Notes: a model not told the origin generated them from the letters alone. A stretch of DNA of 64,000 nt from Stictocephala bisonia (GCA_035578905.1 JAQJVL010000031.1:3625316-3689315); one strand, 5' to 3'; shown: positions 26,222 to 41,246, counted from the first letter of the stretch. Made by a program: numbers and translations.

Positions 26222-26285
26222 TGTGTATGGGTGGGTGGAACAGTATGACAACGTAGGTCATAACTACTGTTCCAACCAGGAATCC
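26222..26285. repeat. Imperfect hairpin with GGGTGG arm
   Basis: ATGGGTGGGTGGAACAGTA is mirrored imperfectly by TACTGTTCCAACCAGGAATCCAT, with a loop of about 23 nt; the inner nine pairs are perfect. The arm sequence resembles the GGGTGG minisatellite seen at 640-1085, followed downstream by CCTACCAACCCAACC. Confidence 0.55.
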
Positions 26286-26954
26286 ATAACCGTGCATTAG
26301 TCTGGACCTACCAACCCAACCATAACGATTATTAGTGATGTAAATGGTCATTTATGTTAAAATGAATAATTGGTATCTTAAAGGAGAAATACAAATATTT
26401 ATCTTACCAATAACTTAAAGTAAAAACACAATAATAAAAGTACATTCATATATATAAAAAGTTATGCCAATAATAATACGTAAATTCAGATAGATAGACC
26501 TTCCATACAGAGTGCACTAAGCTCTAACGGGGACATGACGTCACATTTGTTACGTAGTAATAAGTACCTACTATTCACCATTGACTACTAAAATAAAGGT
26601 TAGCCATTTTATCGAAGTAAGGCAAGAAGGAACAAGTTACTTCGATTACTCGCTAGTCAGATCTCAAGTTATTTTATAAGACACGATGATCAGATCTTTA
26701 AGATGAGTCCAATTATAGTGTTAGAAGTTGGAGAACAGACTCTTTTTAACAGTAGTTAGACCATAAAAATGTTACAGGAAACATGATCGAGTGAAAACAT
26801 TTAGATTTATTCTAAACCTAGTGTATTAGTATTTCCCAATACCATGGCATACTAATTGTAAAATTTACTTTTCTCGTCAAGTGGCACTAGTCACTAACTT
26901 TATTATGATAGTAACCTGTATTTATAGTTACAGTATTTAGTACTTACTAATTCG

Positions 26955-27105
26955 ACCTGCTCGCGTAGTGGCTAGCTAGGGCTTTTAACTGCGGAGTACA
27001 ATGTCAAAGGTTTGAACCTCTAACTGAGCTAATAGTTGATCCTTTACTAGTTGAATAAAGTTTACGCGAATGCCTGCAAGCCCTTTTCAACAGCAGCTAA
27101 ATAGT
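26955..27105 (+). mobile_element. tRNA-like SINE copy
   Basis: A box A-like TAGTGGCTAGCTAGG at 26966-26980 and a box B-like GGTTTGAACCTC at 27009-27020 are followed by a tail with ACTAGTTGAATAAAGTTTAC and GCAAGCCC. The same order is found in the copies at 46555-46815 and, on the minus strand, at 47874-48117. It is diverged and not a functional tRNA. Confidence 0.7.
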
Positions 27106-27426
27106 GTCTAACAAACAAATAAAAAATGTTCTACTCTAAAATTTATACAAGGGTACAGGCATGTTCTGGTGGTTAAATATTTTAATCGTGAGGGAATGGA
27201 TCTAAACGATATTATTAGCAGATACAGTACTCTTAAACAAAAATTGTTATTTATTATTAATTTCTTATAATAATTAATTAAGTCAAGAAACTGTTTAAAC
27301 TAACATTTGTTGCAAATATTATATCCGAAACATCTCAAACAATAATATAGTGCACATATAGTGAATTAATTTGTATTTTAATTAATACAGTTGAAGTTCA
27401 TATGAAAAAATACGATTTCCTAAACA

Positions 27427-27835
27427 TGGTTGGCACTGGTGGCGCACTGCTGTAACTCAGCTACATGGGGACAACGTGTTTGGGAGATTGTAGGCGATAG
27501 GTTGGATGCTCGGTCCTCTTAATACCAAGATGGCATCCGCTTGATGGTTGCTATCGGCGTGGACACTACTAGAGAAGTCTGGGGTGTCCATGTTGGGTGG
27601 TGATCACTGTGCAGATGTTGTGTGGGGGAGATAACTGAGTATCAGGCTTGTCAATAAGCTGAAAATCAGACCAGTACTACGTGATTCGGATTCCACGTAA
27701 AGCTCTAGGTCCCTTAGTTGCCCTGGCTGTTGGGCTATTAATAAATTGCCCTTTCTGAGGAACAGTTGAACTCAGTTAGTAACCAGACTACACTCATCCT
27801 ACACTCATATAACCATTCATATTCGCCTTAAAATA
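27427..27835 (+). repeat. Dispersed ~400-bp repeat, copy 1
   Basis: Collinear over its whole length with 56890-57290. Shared blocks include GTAGGCGATAGGTT, GGTGTCCATGTTG, GTGGACACTACTA, TAGGTCCCTTAGTTG and GAACAGTTGAACTCAG. No open frame persists, so it is a non-coding interspersed element or the tail of a longer one. Shorter relatives of its 3' part lie at 56128-56270 and 62765-62845. Confidence 0.75.
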
Positions 27836-27839
27836 CCAA

Positions 27840-29805
27840 CAACGTTGCGTCGGCATCTCATATGTAAGAATGTAAGAAGGTGTTACTGAATAATGGAATT
27901 CAAAAGTTTCCTATTTATAATATATAGTATATTACGGTTAGGTGGAAAAGAGGAAAGAGGACTAATCCTAACCTCGCCTTAAATATAAAGTCGTCTTTTC
28001 ATTTCATTATAATATAAGACAATTTTATATTTTATTGGTAAAAAATTAACTTTATTGAATCATTTCACAGCAAGGTTATCAATGTGACTTTGAGCTTTTC
28101 CCATTACCTTCATTTTGAAGACCAAGAAAATATACGTTTATCTCCTAACTGGCACTTTAAGATACCTAAACATTGCACAATGCACATCTCTATTTAATCA
28201 TTTAGTGTAAACAGTGTTACAATATATTGTTCATTGTTGTTGTTAATTATTGAGACGCCAATGGTAGATATACGTGTGAATATGAGGGAAATGAGGACGG
28301 GGGGGGGGGGTGAATGAGTATGATAAACGTTGCAGAACAAATTTAGTCAATGTTAAGAACTAGGGTCGACTGTTCCTTAGAAATATCGATTGATTAATAG
28401 TACAATAGCAAGAGCTCTTTTATTGACAAAAATGACTCTCAGTTATATTAAACACACAGCATCCTGACCTAAACTACCGCCAAGACTTCTTTAGTAGGTT
28501 CCACGTAGATGTCAATCGTTTAATGTATGCCGTTTTTGCATTAAGATCACTTAGAATAGAACAATTTGTTCCAATGTCACTGGGATATTTTTACTGTCTT
28601 ATGACATTGACAATATATTGTCATAAGATAATAATGTCAAAATATTGCCTTATTATTATTATTATAACCTTATAATCCTTATTATAACCTAACTTAAAGA
28701 ACGGCTGGATAATTCGTTCTTTAGGTTAAATTTGGAACGAAATGTAATATTTAAATAGAAAGAAATTTATTTTACAACACTAATCGTATTTGCAAAAATT
28801 TAATACGTATATTATAATTTTGAATGTAGAGAAAAGTACACGAAAGGCAAGGCAAATGGCTGGGTTTCAGATAGGAGAATTGTTAAAGAGAGTATATTGA
28901 AACCGTAATCAGAGAATCAATTGTTCTGAGACCTTCAATTAACACCCAAAAACATTTAGTTAATTTTCACTAAAACCTCTAAAAATCAACATGAGACTTT
29001 TTGGGTAAAAACAGTTTCTGCAGATAATGTTAATAGCATTACTTATCTATCAGAGCCAGTCTGCAATATTATATAAAACAATCTTCAAAATAGATAATTT
29101 GTTTCTCAAATACGTTTTGTGAATACCTGGATTTTTTTTATTCAATATTATTTCAAATCATATTATTTACCAGTTAATAGCATTTATTTCTCTTACATTA
29201 ATAACAACGAATATATTTATCAAGGGTAAAATGTATGTGACGGTTCCAAAAGTAAATCTTTCTTAATGTTTCATTAGTATAAAAATAATAATGCAACTAT
29301 AGAGCGTTCACTTCTTCAGTGTAATGTACGTATAAGCCATACTGTCATGGAAAGCAAGTCTTAGGATATCAATTTTTGCTGTTTTCATCTTACCAATTAA
29401 TATACATTTACAAGAAGCATTGTGTGATACTAGAACATGTGCATTTTTTTACAGAATTATGTTAGGCCCTATATAATTTATTTACTAAAATAATCCATAT
29501 TTATTAGGAACATTTTTATAATTTATATTTACCAAATAAGTTAATTCATTTTTTATTTTAAATAGGATTTATAATTAATGTTACCATATTTTATTTATAA
29601 TAACATTACATAACTGTTCTGACTAAGAGTTTTAATTACCCATTTACAATAAACGTTTCTAACACATGTCTTACGCATTATATTGTCTTGAAAACATTTG
29701 CCAAGCTGATTATCCATTCTATTTTATGCTTTACTGGTTTGTAAAATACTAACGTTCTTAATAGGGATTACAAATGATTATTTATTTTTTACAAAAACTC
29801 TAAAA
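27840..29805. other. AT-rich intergenic DNA
   Basis: A G run (about 12) near 28300-28311 and a small palindrome CTTATGACA...TGTCATAAG near 28598-28627 are the only structures. The large satellite begins directly after this block. Confidence 0.55.
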
Positions 29806-29809
29806 AAAT

Positions 29810-32800
29810 GTAATACGCAATTGTATTACATTTACAAGTGGGTTACTTGGAGTAGAACGAACATGTAATACGCAATTGTATTGGTTGCTTAAGATCAGTG
29901 GGTTACTTGGAGTAGAACAAACATGTAATATGGAATTGTATTGGTTGCTTGAGTTATGTGGGTTACTTGGAGTAGAACAAACATGTAATACGCAATTGTA
30001 TTGGTTGCTTGAGTTCCTTGGGTTGCTTGGAGTAGAACAAACATGTAATACGCAATTGTATTGGTTGCTTGAGATCCGTGGGTTGCTTGGAGTAGAACAC
30101 ACATGTAATACTCAATTATATAAGTTGCTTGAGATCGATGGGTAACTTGGAGTAGAACAAATATGTAATACGCAATTGTATTGCTTGCTTGAGATCCGTG
30201 AATTACTTGGAGTAAAACAAACATATAATACGCAATTGTATTAGTTGCTTGAGTTCCGTAGGTTGCTTGGAGTAGAACAAACATGTAATACGCAATTTTA
30301 TTGGTTGCTTGAGATCAGTGGGTTACTTGGAGTAGAACAGACATGTAATACGCAATTGTATTAGTTGCTTGAAATCCGTGGGTTACTTGGAGTAGAACAA
30401 ACATGTAATACGCAATTGTATTAGTTGCTTGAGTTCCGTGGGTTACTTGAAGTAGAACAAACATGTAATATGCAATTCTATTAGTTGCTTGAGATCAGTT
30501 GGTAACTTGGAGTAGAACTACAATGTAATACGCAATTGTATTGGTTGCTTGAGATACGTGGGTTGCTTGGAGTAGAACAAACATGTAATACGCAATTGTA
30601 TTGGTTGCTTGAGATCAGTGGGTTACTTGGAGTAGAACCAACATGTAATACGCAATTGTATTAGTTGCTTGAGTTCGGTGCGTTACTTGGAGTAGAGCAA
30701 ACATGACGTACTCAATGGTAATAGTTACTTAAACTATATGGGTTACTTGGAGTAGAACAAACATGTTATACGTAATGGTATTAGTTGCTTGAGTAATGTG
30801 GGGTACTTAAAGTAGAACAAACATGTAATACGCAATTGTATTGGTTGCTTGAGATCTGTGGGTTACTTGGAGTAGAACAAACATGTAATACGCAATTGTA
30901 TTGGTTGCTTGAAATCAGTGGGTTACTTGGAGTAGAACAAATATGTAATACGCAATTGTATTGGTTGCTTGAGATCAGTGGGTTACTTGGAGTAGAACAA
31001 ACATGTAATACGCAATTGTATTTGTTGCTTGAGATCCGTGGGTTACTAGGAGTAGAACAAACATGTAATACGCAATTTATTGGTTGCTTGAGTTCCGTAG
31101 GTTGCTTGGAGTAGAACAAACATGTAATACGCAATTGTATTGGTTGCTTGAGATCCGGGGGTTGCTTGGAGTAGCATAAACATGTCATACGCAATTGTAT
31201 TAGTTGCTTGATATCAGTGGGTTACTTGAAGTAAAACAAACATGTATTACGCAATTGTATTAGTTGCTTGAGTTGCGAGGGTTACTTGGAGTAGAATAAA
31301 CATGTAATACGCAATTGTATTAGTTGCTTGAGATCAGTGAGTTACTTGAAGTAGAACACACATGTAATACGCAATTGTATTGGTTGCTTGAGATCAGTGG
31401 GTTACTTGGAGTAGAACAGACATGTAATACGCAATTCTATTAGTTTCTTGAATTCCGTGGGTTACTTGAAGTAGAACAAACATGTAATAAGGAATTCTAT
31501 TAGTTGCTTGAGATCAGTGGGTAACCTGGAGTAGAACATACATGTAATACGCAATTGTATTGGTTGCTTGAGATCCATGAGTTGCTTGGAGTAAAACAAA
31601 CATGTAATACGCAATTGTATTGGTTGCTTGAGATCAGTGGGTTACTTGGAGAAGAACAAACATGTAATACGAAATTGTATTAGTTGCTTGAGTTCCGTGG
31701 GTTACTAGGAGTAGAAGAAACATGTAATACGCAAATGTATTAGTTGCTTGAGATCAGTGGGTTACTTGGAGTAGAATAAACATGTAATACGCAATTGTAT
31801 CGGTTGCTTGAGATCCATGGGTTACTTTGAGTAGAACAAACATGTAATACGCAATTTTATTGGTTGCTTGAATTCCGTTGGTTGCTTGGAGTAGAACAAA
31901 CATGTAATACGTAATTATAATGGTTGCTTAAGATCATTGGGTTACTTGGAATAGAACAAACATGTAATACGCAATTGTATTGGTGGCTTGAGATCCGTGG
32001 GTTACTTGGAGTAGATCAAACATGTAATACGCAATTGTATTGGTTGTTTGAGTTCCGTAAATTGCTTGGAGTAGAACAAACATGTAATACGCAATTGTAT
32101 TGGTTGCTTGAGATCAGTGGGTTACTTGGGGTGGAACAAACATGTAATACGCAATTGTATTGGTTGCTTCAGTTCCGTGGGTTACTTGGAGTAGAACAAA
32201 CATGTAATACGCAATTGTATTGGTTGCTTGAGTTCCGTAGGTTGCTTGGAGTAGATCAAACATGTAATAAGCAATTTTATTGGTTGCTTGAGATCAGTGG
32301 ATTACTTGGAGTAGAACAGACATTTAATACGCAATTGTATTAGTTGCTTGAGTTCCGTGGGTTACTTGGAGTAGAACAAACATGTAACACGCAATTGTAT
32401 TAGTTGCTTGAGTTCCGTGGGTTACTTGGAGTAGAACAAACATGTAATACGCAATTGTATTAGTTGCTTGAGTTCCGTGGGTTACTTGGAGTAGAACATA
32501 CATGTAATACGCAATTGTATTAGTTGCTTGAGTTCCGTGGGTTACTTGAAGTAGAACAAACATGTAATACGCAATTCTATTAGTTGCTTGAGATCAGTGG
32601 GTAAATTGCAGTAGAACAACTATGTAATACGCAATTTTATTGGTTGCTTAAAATCCGTGGGTTGCTTGGAGTAGAAAAAACATGTAATACGCAATTATAT
32701 TAGTTTCTTAAGATCATTGGGTTACTTGGAGTAGAACAAACATGTAATACGCAATTGTATTGGTGGCTTGAGATCCGTGGGTTACTTGGAGTAGAAAAAA

Positions 32801-35800
32801 CATGTAATAAGCAATTTTATTGGTTGCTTGAGTTCCGTTGGTTGCTTGGAGTAGAACAAACATGTAATACGTAATTATAATGGTTGCTTAAGATCATTGG
32901 GTTACTTGGAATAGAACAAACATGTAATATGCAATTGTATTGGTGGCTTGAGATCCGTGGGTTACTTGGAGTAGATCAAACATGTAATACGCAATTGTAT
33001 TGGTTGTTTGAGTTCCGTAAATTGCTTGGAGTAGAACAAACATGTAATACGCAATTTTATTGGTTGCTTGAGATCAGTGGATTACTTGGGGTGGAACAAA
33101 CATGTAATACGCAATTGTATTGGTTGCTTGAGATCCGTTGGTTACTTGGAGTAGAACAAACATGTAATACGCAATTGTATTGGTTGCTTGAGTTCCGTAG
33201 GTTGCTTGGAGTAGATCAAACATGTAATAAGCAATTTCATTGGTTGCTTGAGATCAGTGGATTACTTGGAGTAGAACAAACATGTAATACGCAATTGTAT
33301 TAGTTGCTTGAGTTCCGTGGGCTACTTGGAGTAGAACAAACATGTAACACGCAATTGTATTAGTTGCTTGAGTTCCGTGGGTTACTTGGAGTAGAACAAA
33401 AATGTAATACGCAATTGTATTAGTTGCTTGAGTTCCGTGGGTTACTTGGAGTAGAACATACATGTAATACGCAATTGTATTAGTTGCTTGAGTTCCGTGG
33501 GTTACTTGAAGTAGAACAAACATGTAATACGCAATTCTATTAGTTGCTTGAGATCATTGGGTAAATTGGAGTAGAACAACAATGTAATACGCAATTGTAT
33601 TGGTTGCTTAAAATCCGTGGGTTGCTTGGAGTAGAAAAAACATGTAATACGCAATTGTATTGGTTGCTTTAAATCAGTGGGTTACTTGGAGTAGAACAAA
33701 ATGTAATACGCAATTGTATTAGTTGCTTGAGTTTCGTGGGTTACTTGGAGTAGAAGAAACATGTAATACGCAATTGTATTAGTTGCTTGAGTTTGGTGTG
33801 TTAATTGGAGTAGAGCAACTATGACGTATTCAATGGTAATTGTTGTTTAAACTATGTGGGTTACTTGGAGTAGAACAAACATGTTATATGTAATGGTATT
33901 AGTTGCTTGAGTAATGTGGGTTACTTGGAGTAGAACAAACATGTAATACGCAATTGTATTGGTTGCTTGAGATCGGTGTGTTACTTGGAGTAGAACAAAC
34001 ATGTAATACGCAATTGTATTGGTTGCTTGAGATCAGTGGGTAAATTGGAGTAGAACAAACATGTAATACGCAATTGTTTTGGTTGCTTGAGATCCGTGGG
34101 TTACTTGGAGTAGAACAAACATGTAATACGCAATTGTATTGGTTGCTTGAGATCAGTGGGTTACTTGGAGTAGAACAAACATGTAATACGCAATTGTATT
34201 GGTTGCTTGAGATCCGTGGGTTACTTGGAGTAGAACAAACATGTAATACGTAATTGTATTGGTTGCTTTAGATCAGTGGGTTACTTGGAGTAGAACAAAA
34301 TGTATTACGCAATTGTATTAGTTGCTTGAGTTTCGTGGGTTACTTGGAGTAGAAGAAACATGTAATACGCAATTGTATTAGTTGCTTGAGATCAGTGAGT
34401 TACTTGGAGTAGAACAAACATGTAATACGCAATCGTATTGGTTGCTTGAGATCAGTGGGTTACTTGGAGTAGAACATACATGTAATACGCAATTGTATTA
34501 GTTGCTTGAATTCCGTGGGTTACTTGAAGTAGAACAAACATGTAATAAGCAATTCTATTAGTTGCTTGAGATCAGTGGGTAACCTGGAGTAGAACATTCA
34601 TGTAATACGCAATTGTATTGGTTGCTTGAGATCCATGAGTTGCTTGGAGTAAAACAAACATGTAATACGCAATTGTATTGGTTGCTTGAGATCAGTGGGT
34701 TACTTGGAGAAGAACAAACATGTAATACGAAATTGTATTAGTTGCTTGAGTTCCGTGGGTTACTAGGAGTAGAAGAAACATGTAATACGCAATTGTATTA
34801 GTTTCTTGAGATCAGTGGGTTACTTGGAGTAGAATAAACATGTAATACGCAATTGTATCGGTTGCTTGAGATCCATGGGTTACTTGGAGTAGAACAAACA
34901 TGTAATACGCAATTTTATTGGTTGCTTGAGTTCCGTTGGTTGCTTGGAGTAGAACAAACATGTAATACGTAATTATAATGGTTGCTTAAGATCATTGGGT
35001 TACTTGGAATAGAACAAACATGTAATATGCAATTGTATTGGTGGCTTGAGATCCGTGGGTTACTTGGAGTAGATCAAACATGTAATACGCAATTGTATTG
35101 GTTGTTTGAGTTCCGTAAATTGCTTGGAGTAGAACAAACATGTAATACGCAATTTTATTGGTTGCTTGAGATCAGTGGATTACTTGGGGTGGAACAAACA
35201 TGTAATACGCAATTGTATTGGTTGCTTGAGATCCGTTGGTTACTTGGATTAGAACAAACATGTAATACGCAATTGTATTGGTTGCTTGAGTTCCGTAGGT
35301 TGCTTGGAGTAGATCAAACATGTAATAAGCAATTTCATTGGTTGCTTGAGATCAGTGGATTACTTGGAGTAGAACAAACATGTAATACGCAATTGTATTA
35401 GTTGCTTGAGTTCCGTGGGCTACTTGGAGTAGAACAAACATGTAACACGCAATTGTATTAGTTGCTTGAGTTCCGTGGGTTACTTGGAGTAGAACAAAAA
35501 TGTAATACGCAATTGTATTAGTTGCTTCAGTTCCGTGGGTTACTTGGAGTAGAACATACATGTAATACGCAATTGTATTAGTTGCTTGAGTTCCGTGGGT
35601 TACTTGAAGTAGAACAAACATGTAATACGCAATTCTATTAGTTGCTTGAGATCATTGGGTAAATTGGAGTAGAACAACTATGTAATACGCAATTTTATTG
35701 GTTGCTTAAAATCCGTGGGTTGCTTGGAGTAGAAAAAACATGTAATACGCAATTGTATTGGTTGCTTTAAATCAGTGGGTTACTTGGAGTAGAACAAAAT

Positions 35801-38800
35801 GTAATACGCAATTGTATTAGTTGCTTGAGTTTCGTGGGTTACTTGGAGTAGAAGAAACATGTAATACGCAATTGTATTAGTTGCTTGAGTTTGGTGTGTT
35901 AATTGGAGTAGAGCAACTATGACGTATTCAATGGTAATTGTTGTTTAAACTATGTGGGTTACTTGGAGTAGAACAAACATGTTATATGTAATGGTATTAG
36001 TTGCTTGAGTAATGTGGGTTACTTGGAGTAGAACAAACATGTAATACGCAATTGTATTGGTTGCTTGAGATCGGTGTGTTACTTGGAGTAGAACAAACAT
36101 GTAATACGCAATTGTATTGGTTGCTTGAGATCAGTGGGTAAATTGGAGTAGAACAAACATGTAATACGCAATTGTTTTGGTTGCTTGAGATCCGTGGGTT
36201 ACTTGGAGTAGAACAAACATGTAATACGCAATTGTATTGGTTGCTTGAGATCAGTGGGTTACTTGGAGTAGAACAAACATGTAATACGCAATTGTATTGG
36301 TTGCTTGAGATCCGTGGGTTACTTGGAGTAGAACAAACATGTAATACGTAATTGTATTGGTTGCTTTAGATCAGTGGGTTACTTGGAGTAGAACAAAATG
36401 TATTACGCAATTGTATTAGTTGCTTGAGTTTCGTGGGTTACTTGGAGTAGAAGAAACATGTAATACGCAATTGTATTAGTTGCTTGAGTTTGGTGTGTTA
36501 ATTGGAGTAGAGCAACTATGACGTATTCAATGGTAATTGTTGTTCAAACTATGTGGGTTACTTGGAGTAGAACAAACATGTTATACGTAATGGTATTAGT
36601 TGCTTGAGTAATGTGGGTTACTTGGAGTAGAACAAACATGTAATACGCAATTGTATTGGTTGCTTGAGATCGGTGTGTTACTTGGAGTAGAACAAACATG
36701 TAATACGCAATTGTATTGGTTGCTTGAGATCAGTGGGTAAATTGGAGTAGAACAAACATGTAATACGCAATTGTTTTGGTTGCTTGAGATCCGTGGGTTA
36801 CTTGGAGTAGAACAAACATGTAATACGCAATTGTATTGGTTGCTTGAGATCAGTGGGTTACTTGGAGTAGAACAAACATTTAATACGCAATTGTATTGGT
36901 TGCTTGAGATCCGTGGGTTACTTGGAGTAGAACAAACATATAATACGCAATTGTATTAGTTGCTTGAGTTCCGTAGGTTGCTTGGAGTAGAACAAACATG
37001 TAATAATCAATTATATAAGTTGCTTGAGATCGATGGGTAACTTGGAGTAGAACAAACATGTAATACGCAATTGTATTGCTTGCTTGAGATCCGTGGATTA
37101 CTTGGAGTAAAACAAACATATAATACGCAATTGTATTAGTTGCTTGAGTTCCGTAGGTTGCTTGGAGTAGAACAAACATGTAATACGCAATTTTATTCGT
37201 TGCTTGAGATCAGTGGGTTACTTGGAGTAGAACAGACATGTAATACGCAATTGTATTAGTTGCTTGAAATCCGTGGGTTACTTGGAGTAGAACAAACATG
37301 TAATACGCAATTGTATTAGTTGCTTGAGTTCCGTGGGTTACTTGAAGTAGAACAAACATGTAATATGCAATTCTATTAGTTGCTTGAGATCAGTTGGTAA
37401 CTTGGAGTAGAACTACAATGTAATACGCAATTGTATTGGTTGCTTGAGATCCGTGGGTTGCTTGGAGTAGAACAAACATGTAATACGCAATTGTATTGGT
37501 TGCTTGAGATCAGTGGGTTACTTGGAGTAGAACCAACATGTAATACGCAATTGTATTAGTTGCTTGAGTTCGGTGCGTTACTTGGAGTAGAGCAAACATG
37601 ACGTACTCAATGGTAATAGTTGCTTAAACTATATGGGTTACTTGGAGTAGAACAAATATGTTATACGTAATGGTATTAGTTGTTTGAGTAATGTGCGGTA
37701 CTTAAAGTAGAACAAACATGTAATACGCAATTGTATTGGTTGCTTGAGATCCGGGGGTTGCTTGGAGTAGCATAAACATGTCATACGCAATTGTATTAGT
37801 TGCTTGATATCAGTGGGTTACTTGAAGTAAAACAAACATGTATTACACAATTGTATTAGTTGCTTGTGTTGCGAGGGTTACTTGGAGTAGAATAAACATG
37901 TAATACGCAATTGTATTAGTTGCTTGAGATCAGTGAGTTACTTGGAGTAGAACAAACATGTAATACGCAATCGTATTGGTTGCTTGAGATCAGTGGGTTA
38001 CTTGGAGTTAGACATACATGTAATACGCAATTGTATTAGTTGCTTGAATTCCGTGGGTTACTTGAAGTAGAACAAACATGTAATAAGCAATTCTATTAGT
38101 TGCTTGAGATCAGTGGGTAACCTGGAGTAGAACATACATGTAATACGCAATTGTATTGGTTGCTTGAGATCCATAAATTGCTTGGAGTAAAACAAACATG
38201 TAATACGCAATTGTATTGGTTGCTTGAGATCAGTGGGTTACTTGGAGAAGAACAAACATGTAATACGAAATTGTATTAGTTGCTTGAGTTCCGTGGGTTA
38301 CTAGGAGAAGAAGAAACATGTAATACGCAATTGTATTAGTTGCTTAAGATCAGTGGGTTACTTGGAGTAGAATAAACATGTAATACGCAATTGTATCGGT
38401 TGATTGAGATCCATGGGTGTCTTGGAGTAGAACAAACATGTAATACGCAATTTTATTGTTTGCTTGAGTTCCGTTGGTTGCTTAGAGTAGAACAAACATG
38501 TAATACGTAATTATAATGGTTGCTTAAGATCATTGGGTTACTTGGAATAGAACAAACATGTAATACGCAATTGTATTGGTGGCTTGAGATCCGTGGGTTA
38601 CTTGGAGTATATCAAACATGTAATACGCAATTGTATTGGTTGTTTGAGTTCCGTAAATTGCTTGGAGTAGAACAAACATGTAATACGCAATTGTATTGGT
38701 TGCTTGAGATCAGTGGGTTACTTGGGGTGGAACATACATGTAATACGCAATTGTATTGGTTGCTTGAGATCCGTGGGTTACTTGGAGTAGAACAAACATG

Positions 38801-41242
38801 TAATACGCAATTGTATTGGTTGCTTGAGTTCCGTAGGTTGCTTGGAGTAGATCAAACATGTAATAAGAAATTTCATTGGTTGCTTGAGATCAGTGGATTA
38901 CTTGGAGTAGAACAGACATGTAATACGCAATTGTATTAGTTGCTTGAGTTCCGTGGGTTACTTGGAGTAGAACAAACATGTAACACGCAATTGTATTAGT
39001 TGCTTGAGTTCCGTGGGTTACTTGGAGTAGAACAAACATATAATACGCAATTGTATTAGTTGCTTGAGTTCCGTGGGTTACTTGGAGTAGAACATACATG
39101 TAATACGCTATTGTATTAGTTGCTTGAGTTCCGTGGGTTACTTGAAGTAGAACAAACATGTAATACGCAATTCTATTAGTTGCTTGAGTTTCGTGGGTTA
39201 CTTGGAGTAGAAGAAACATGTAATACGCAATTGTATTAGTTGCTTGAGTTTGGTGTGTTAATTGGAGTAGAGCAACTATGACGTATTCAATGGTAATTGT
39301 TGTTTAAACTATGTGGGTTACTTGGAGTAGAACAAACATGTTATACGTAATGGTATTAGTTGCTTGAGTAATGTGGGTTACTTGGAGTAGAACAAACATG
39401 TAATACGCAATTGTATTGGTTGCTTGAGTTCGGTGTGTTACTTGGAGTAGAAGAAACATGTAATACGCAATTGTATTGGTTGCTTGAGATAAGTGGGTAA
39501 ATTGGAGTAGAACAAACATGTAATACGCAATTGTTTTGGTTGCTTGAGATCCGTGGGTTACTTGGAATAGAACAAACATGTAATACGCAATTGTATTGGT
39601 TGCTTGAGATCAGTGGGTTACTTGGAGTAGAACAAACATGTAATACGCAATTGTATTGGTTGCTTGAGATCCGTGGGTTACTTGGAGTAGAACAAACATG
39701 TAATACGTAATTGTATTGGTTGCTTGAGTTCCGTGGGTTGCTTGGAGTAGATCAAACATGTAATACACAATTTTATTGGTTGCTTGAGATTAGTGGGTTA
39801 CTTGGAGTAGAACAGACATGTAATACGCAATTGTATTAGTTGCTTGAGTTCCGTGGGTTACTTGGAGTAGAACAAACATGTAATACGCAATTGTATTGGT
39901 TGCTTGAGATCAGTGGGTAAATTGGAGTAGAACAAACATGTAATACGCAATTGTATTGGTTGCTTGAGATCCGTGGGTTACTTGGAATAGAACAAAGATG
40001 TAATACGCAATTGTATTGGTTGCTTGAGATCCGTGGGTTACTTTGAGTAGAACAAACATGTAATACACACTTTTATTGGTTGGTTGAGTTCCGTAGGTTC
40101 CTTGAAGTAGAACAAACATGTAATACGCAATTGAATCGGTTGCTTGAGATCCGTGGGTTGCTTAGAGTAGAACAAACATGTAATACGCAATTGTATTAGT
40201 TGCTTGAGATCAGTGGGCTACTTGGAGTAGAACAAACATGTAATACGCAATTGTATTAGTTGCTTGAGTTCCGTGGGTTACTTGGACTAGAACAAACATG
40301 TAATACGCAATTGTATTAGTTGCTTGAGATCAGTGGGTTACTTGGAGTAGAACAAACATGTAATACGCAATTGTATTGGTTGCTTGAGAACAGTGGGTTA
40401 CTTGCAGTAGAACAGACATGTAATACGCAATTGTATTAGTTGCTTGAGTTCCGTAGGTTACTTGGAGTAGAACTAACATGTAATACGCAATTGTAATAGT
40501 TGCTTGAGTTCCGTGGGTTACTAGGAGTAGAACAAACATGTAATACGCAATTTTATTAGTTGCTTGAGTTCCATGGGTTACTTGGAGTAGAAGAAACATG
40601 TAATACGCAATTGTATTAGTTTTTTGAGTTCCATGAGTTACTTGGAGTAGAACAAACATGTAATACGCAATTGTGTTAGTTGCTTGACTTCCGTGGGTTA
40701 CTTGGAGTAGAACAAACATGTAATACGCAATTGTATTAGTTGATTGAGTTCCGTTGGTTACTTGGAGTAGAACAAACATGTAATACGCAATTGTATTAGT
40801 TGCTTGAGATCAGTGGGTAACTTGGATTAGAACAAACATGCAATACGCAATTGTATTGGTTGCTGAGATCCGCGGGTTGCTTGGAGTAGAACAAACATGT
40901 AATACGCAATTGTATTGGTTGCTTGAGATCAGTGGGTTACTTGGAGTAGAACAAACATGTAATACGCAATTGTATTAGTTGCTTGAGTTATGTGGGTTAC
41001 TTGGAGAAGAAAAAATATGTAATACGCTATTGTTTTAGTTGCTTGAGTTCGGTGTGTTACTTGGAGTAGAGCAAACATGACGTACTTAATGGTAATAGTT
41101 GCTTGAGCTATGTGGGTTACTTGGAGTAGAACAAACATGTTATACGTAATGGTATTAGTTGCTTGAGTAATGTGGGTTACTTGGAGTAGAACAAACATGT
41201 AATACGCAATTGTATTAGTTGCTTGAGTTTAGTCGGTTACTT
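29810..41242. repeat. 60-bp satellite array, left block
   Basis: Roughly 190 head-to-tail copies of a 60-bp unit containing GGGTTACTTGGAGTAGAACA, AACATGTAATACGCAATTG and GTTGCTTGAG. Units fall into variants (GAGATCAGTG, GAGTTCCGTG, GAGATCCGTG, and a distinct ATGACGTACTCAATGGTAAT type). The order of variants shows nested duplications. The block at about 31924 recurs at 32884 (960 bp = 16 units), 34982 (2,098 bp later) and 38520. The block at 30113 recurs near 37017. A 599-bp block at about 35820 recurs at 36419. Both strands stay open for up to 149 codons because 60 is 20 codons; these frames are artefacts. Confidence 0.97.
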
Positions 41243-41246
41243 GTAG

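Noticed and set aside
26966..27020. Functional tRNA gene
   Set aside because: Box A- and B-like words are present but no acceptor or anticodon stem pairs properly, and the same sequence recurs with a common non-tRNA tail, so it is a SINE.
29800..41198. Many 60-149-codon frames with a 20-residue repeat on both strands
   Set aside because: They are translations of the 60-bp satellite. Frames break and restart at random indels, and neither strand is consistently kept open.
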